A stretch of 6,372 nt of DNA from positions 1-6,372 of the forward strand of contig SVSO01000171.1 of NCBI GenBank assembly GCA_015064195.1, in the 5' to 3' direction. The notes under the pieces were generated by a model that was not told the DNA's origin, searched no databases, and saw only the letters and a program-made list of their open reading frames with translations. The first letter of the stretch is position 1, and each line of letters starts with the position of its first letter. This stretch comes from Oscillospiraceae bacterium (GTDB lineage: Bacteria > Bacillota_A > Clostridia > Oscillospirales > CAG-272). Below, one piece after another: positions 5,599 to 6,372 of this stretch. Position numbers and translations under genes: made by a program.

Positions 5599-5643
5599 AG
5601 TGGGTTCTCCTATCTATAATTTTATAAAAATTTTTTAAAACCT

Positions 5644-5667
5644 TGGCGGTTTACCATTTTTCCGCCA
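5644..5667 (-). promoter_or_regulatory. Possible 5'-leader hairpin of pckG mRNA
   Basis: TGGCGG (5644-5649) and CCGCCA (5662-5667) form a 6-bp GC-rich stem with a 12-nt loop, located at or just after the predicted start of the pckG transcript. It might stabilise the 5' end of the message. No riboswitch class is recognised. Confidence 0.3.
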
Positions 5668-5701
5668 TTATAATTATACACCATATCCCGTCAATTTGCA
5701 A
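5667..5701 (-). promoter_or_regulatory. Two overlapping promoters of pckG
   Basis: Two perfect TATAAT hexamers lie head to tail on the minus strand (5678-5673 and 5672-5667). TTGCAA (5701-5696) is 17 nt from the first, and TTGACG (5694-5689) is 16 nt from the second, giving two sigma-A promoters offset by 6-7 nt. Start points would be about 5666 and 5660, with a leader of roughly 60-70 nt. Confidence 0.75.
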
Positions 5702-5725
5702 GCACATCCGGCGGTTTTTTACATA

Positions 5726-5743
5726 TTGTTAATATTATTACAA
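5726..5743. promoter_or_regulatory. Rex-like site upstream of the pckG promoter
   Basis: TTGTTAA-TATT-ATTACAA resembles the redox repressor Rex consensus TTGTTAA-N4-TTAACAA, matching 12 of 14 fixed positions. It overlaps the rsmA stop codon and lies about 25 bp upstream of the outer -35 of pckG, an unusual position for simple repression. The stretch is AT-rich, so chance is a real alternative. Confidence 0.28.
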
Positions 5744-6372
5744 TTTCTCATTCAGAATGTCTGCCAGCCTTGCGAAATCCGCGAGGGTCAGACGTTCGCC
5801 GCGGATGGAAGCATCGAGACCGCACTCTGCGATGGCGGCGGCGATGGCATCACGGCCGAGAGAGGAGAATTCGGTGGTGAGGGAGTTTGCGAGGGTCTTG
5901 CGGCGCTGGGCGAAAGCTCCCCGGATGACGCGGAAGAGCATCTCTTCCCGGGCAACGCTGACCGGCGGCTCGCGGTAAAGATGGATGCGCACCACAGCGG
6001 AATCCACCTTGGGTGCGGGAACAAAGCATCCGGCAGGAACGGTGAAGAGCCGCTCCACCTTGCCATAGTAGGAGAGGGAAGCGGTGATGGCACCGTATTT
6101 GCTGTCACCGGCAGGTGCGCACAGGCGGACAGCCACCTCCTTCTGGATCATAACAGTGATGGTGTCGAAGGGAATGCGGGATTCCACCAGCTTCATGAGG
6201 ATAGGGGTGGTTATATAATAAGGAAGATTGGCGGCCACGGATACGCGCAGGCCCTGGGAGGTGAATTCCCGCTCGATCAGTTCGGCGAGGTCGCATTTCA
6301 TCACGTCCTGATTGATGACGGTGACATTGGGGCAGTCGGCCAGCGTCTCCGCCAGCACGGGGATGAGATTCG
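5738..6372 (-). CDS. rsmA: 16S rRNA (adenine(1518)-N6/adenine(1519)-N6)-dimethyltransferase, partial
   Basis: RsmA/KsgA uses S-adenosylmethionine to dimethylate two adjacent adenines in the 3'-terminal hairpin of 16S rRNA during late small-subunit assembly; loss gives kasugamycin resistance. The window holds the C-terminal 211 residues or so of a protein usually near 270-290 long. Visible are the end of the SAM fold (NVTVINQDVMKCDL), the catalytic motif NLPYYITTPI, MIQKEVAVRL, SKYGAITASLSYYGKVERLFTVPAGCFVPAPKVDSAVVRI, and the small helical C-terminal domain with AFAQRRKTLANSL and GERLTLADFARLADIL. The N-terminal SAM motif lies off the right edge. The frame continues unbroken to the last base (NLIPVLAETL at the edge), so a GTG at 6358 is an internal valine, not the start. 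No clear terminator follows the TAA, so some read-through toward pckG is possible. Confidence 0.96.
   Translation of the reverse strand, partial: NLIPVLAETLADCPNVTVINQDVMKCDLAELIEREFTSQGLRVSVAANLPYYITTPILMKLVESRIPFDTITVMIQKEVAVRLCAPAGDSKYGAITASLSYYGKVERLFTVPAGCFVPAPKVDSAVVRIHLYREPPVSVAREEMLFRVIRGAFAQRRKTLANSLTTEFSSLGRDAIAAAIAECGLDASIRGERLTLADFARLADILNEKL

Noticed and set aside
3793..5619. A 608-codon open frame on the plus strand opposite pckG
   Set aside because: It is the exact antisense shadow of a confidently identified enzyme gene, has no ribosome binding site and no recognisable domain. Codon bias of the real gene keeps the opposite frame open.
5738..6358. GTG at 6358 as the start of rsmA
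   Set aside because: The frame continues to the window edge with family-like residues (NLIPVLAETL), and the SAM-binding N-terminus must lie upstream.
1..6372. CRISPR array, tRNA or rRNA genes
   Set aside because: No regularly spaced repeats, cloverleaf-like folds with CCA-type ends or rRNA-like stretches were seen on either strand.

Overview
The window looks like a chromosomal segment of an uncultured, probably gut-associated member of the Clostridia (Bacillota). Supporting signs are purine-rich Shine-Dalgarno sites (AGGAG, GGAGG) before most genes, sigma-A type promoters, Gram-positive style lipoproteins, a BspA-like leucine-rich-repeat remnant and a GTP-type PEP carboxykinase. The species is not identifiable by eye, and the lineage is an inference.

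Layout from left to right. (1) Bases 1-484, minus strand: N-terminal membrane half of an ABC exporter, running off the left edge, with a near-consensus promoter and a MarR-like operator in its leader. (2) 631-921, minus strand: C-terminal scrap of a BspA-like LRR surface protein with its own terminator. (3) 925-1209, plus strand: small Xre/Cro-type repressor preceded by an operator-like palindrome. (4) 1219-2096, plus strand: extracellular or membrane-anchored GH16 beta-glucanase-like protein, with its own promoter and a strong terminator. (5) 2145-3632, minus strand: orphan solute-binding lipoprotein of an ABC importer, with promoter and dyad operator but no permease nearby. (6) 3817-5598, minus strand: GTP-dependent PEP carboxykinase (pckG). 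(7) 5738-6372, minus strand: C-terminal two thirds or more of the 16S rRNA dimethyltransferase RsmA/KsgA, running off the right edge.

The core housekeeping part is rsmA followed by pckG on the minus strand. The part from the GH16 gene to the LRR scrap looks accessory, with single-gene transcription units, a broken surface-protein gene and a small repressor. The most notable structure is a perfect 30-bp direct repeat of the last codons and stop of pckG. It occurs once in place (3813-3842) and once 1717 bp away (2096-2125), and the two copies exactly bracket the solute-binding-protein unit. The copy at 2096 abuts a hairpin that could terminate transcription from both directions. The simplest reading is that the lipoprotein unit was inserted at the 3' end of pckG with regeneration of the gene end. 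No recombinase is present in the window, so the mechanism is unproven.

Functionally the genes form no single pathway. The GH16 enzyme and the solute-binding lipoprotein could both serve glycan use, and PckG serves the PEP-oxaloacetate node. I see no rRNA, tRNA, CRISPR array or complete mobile element.
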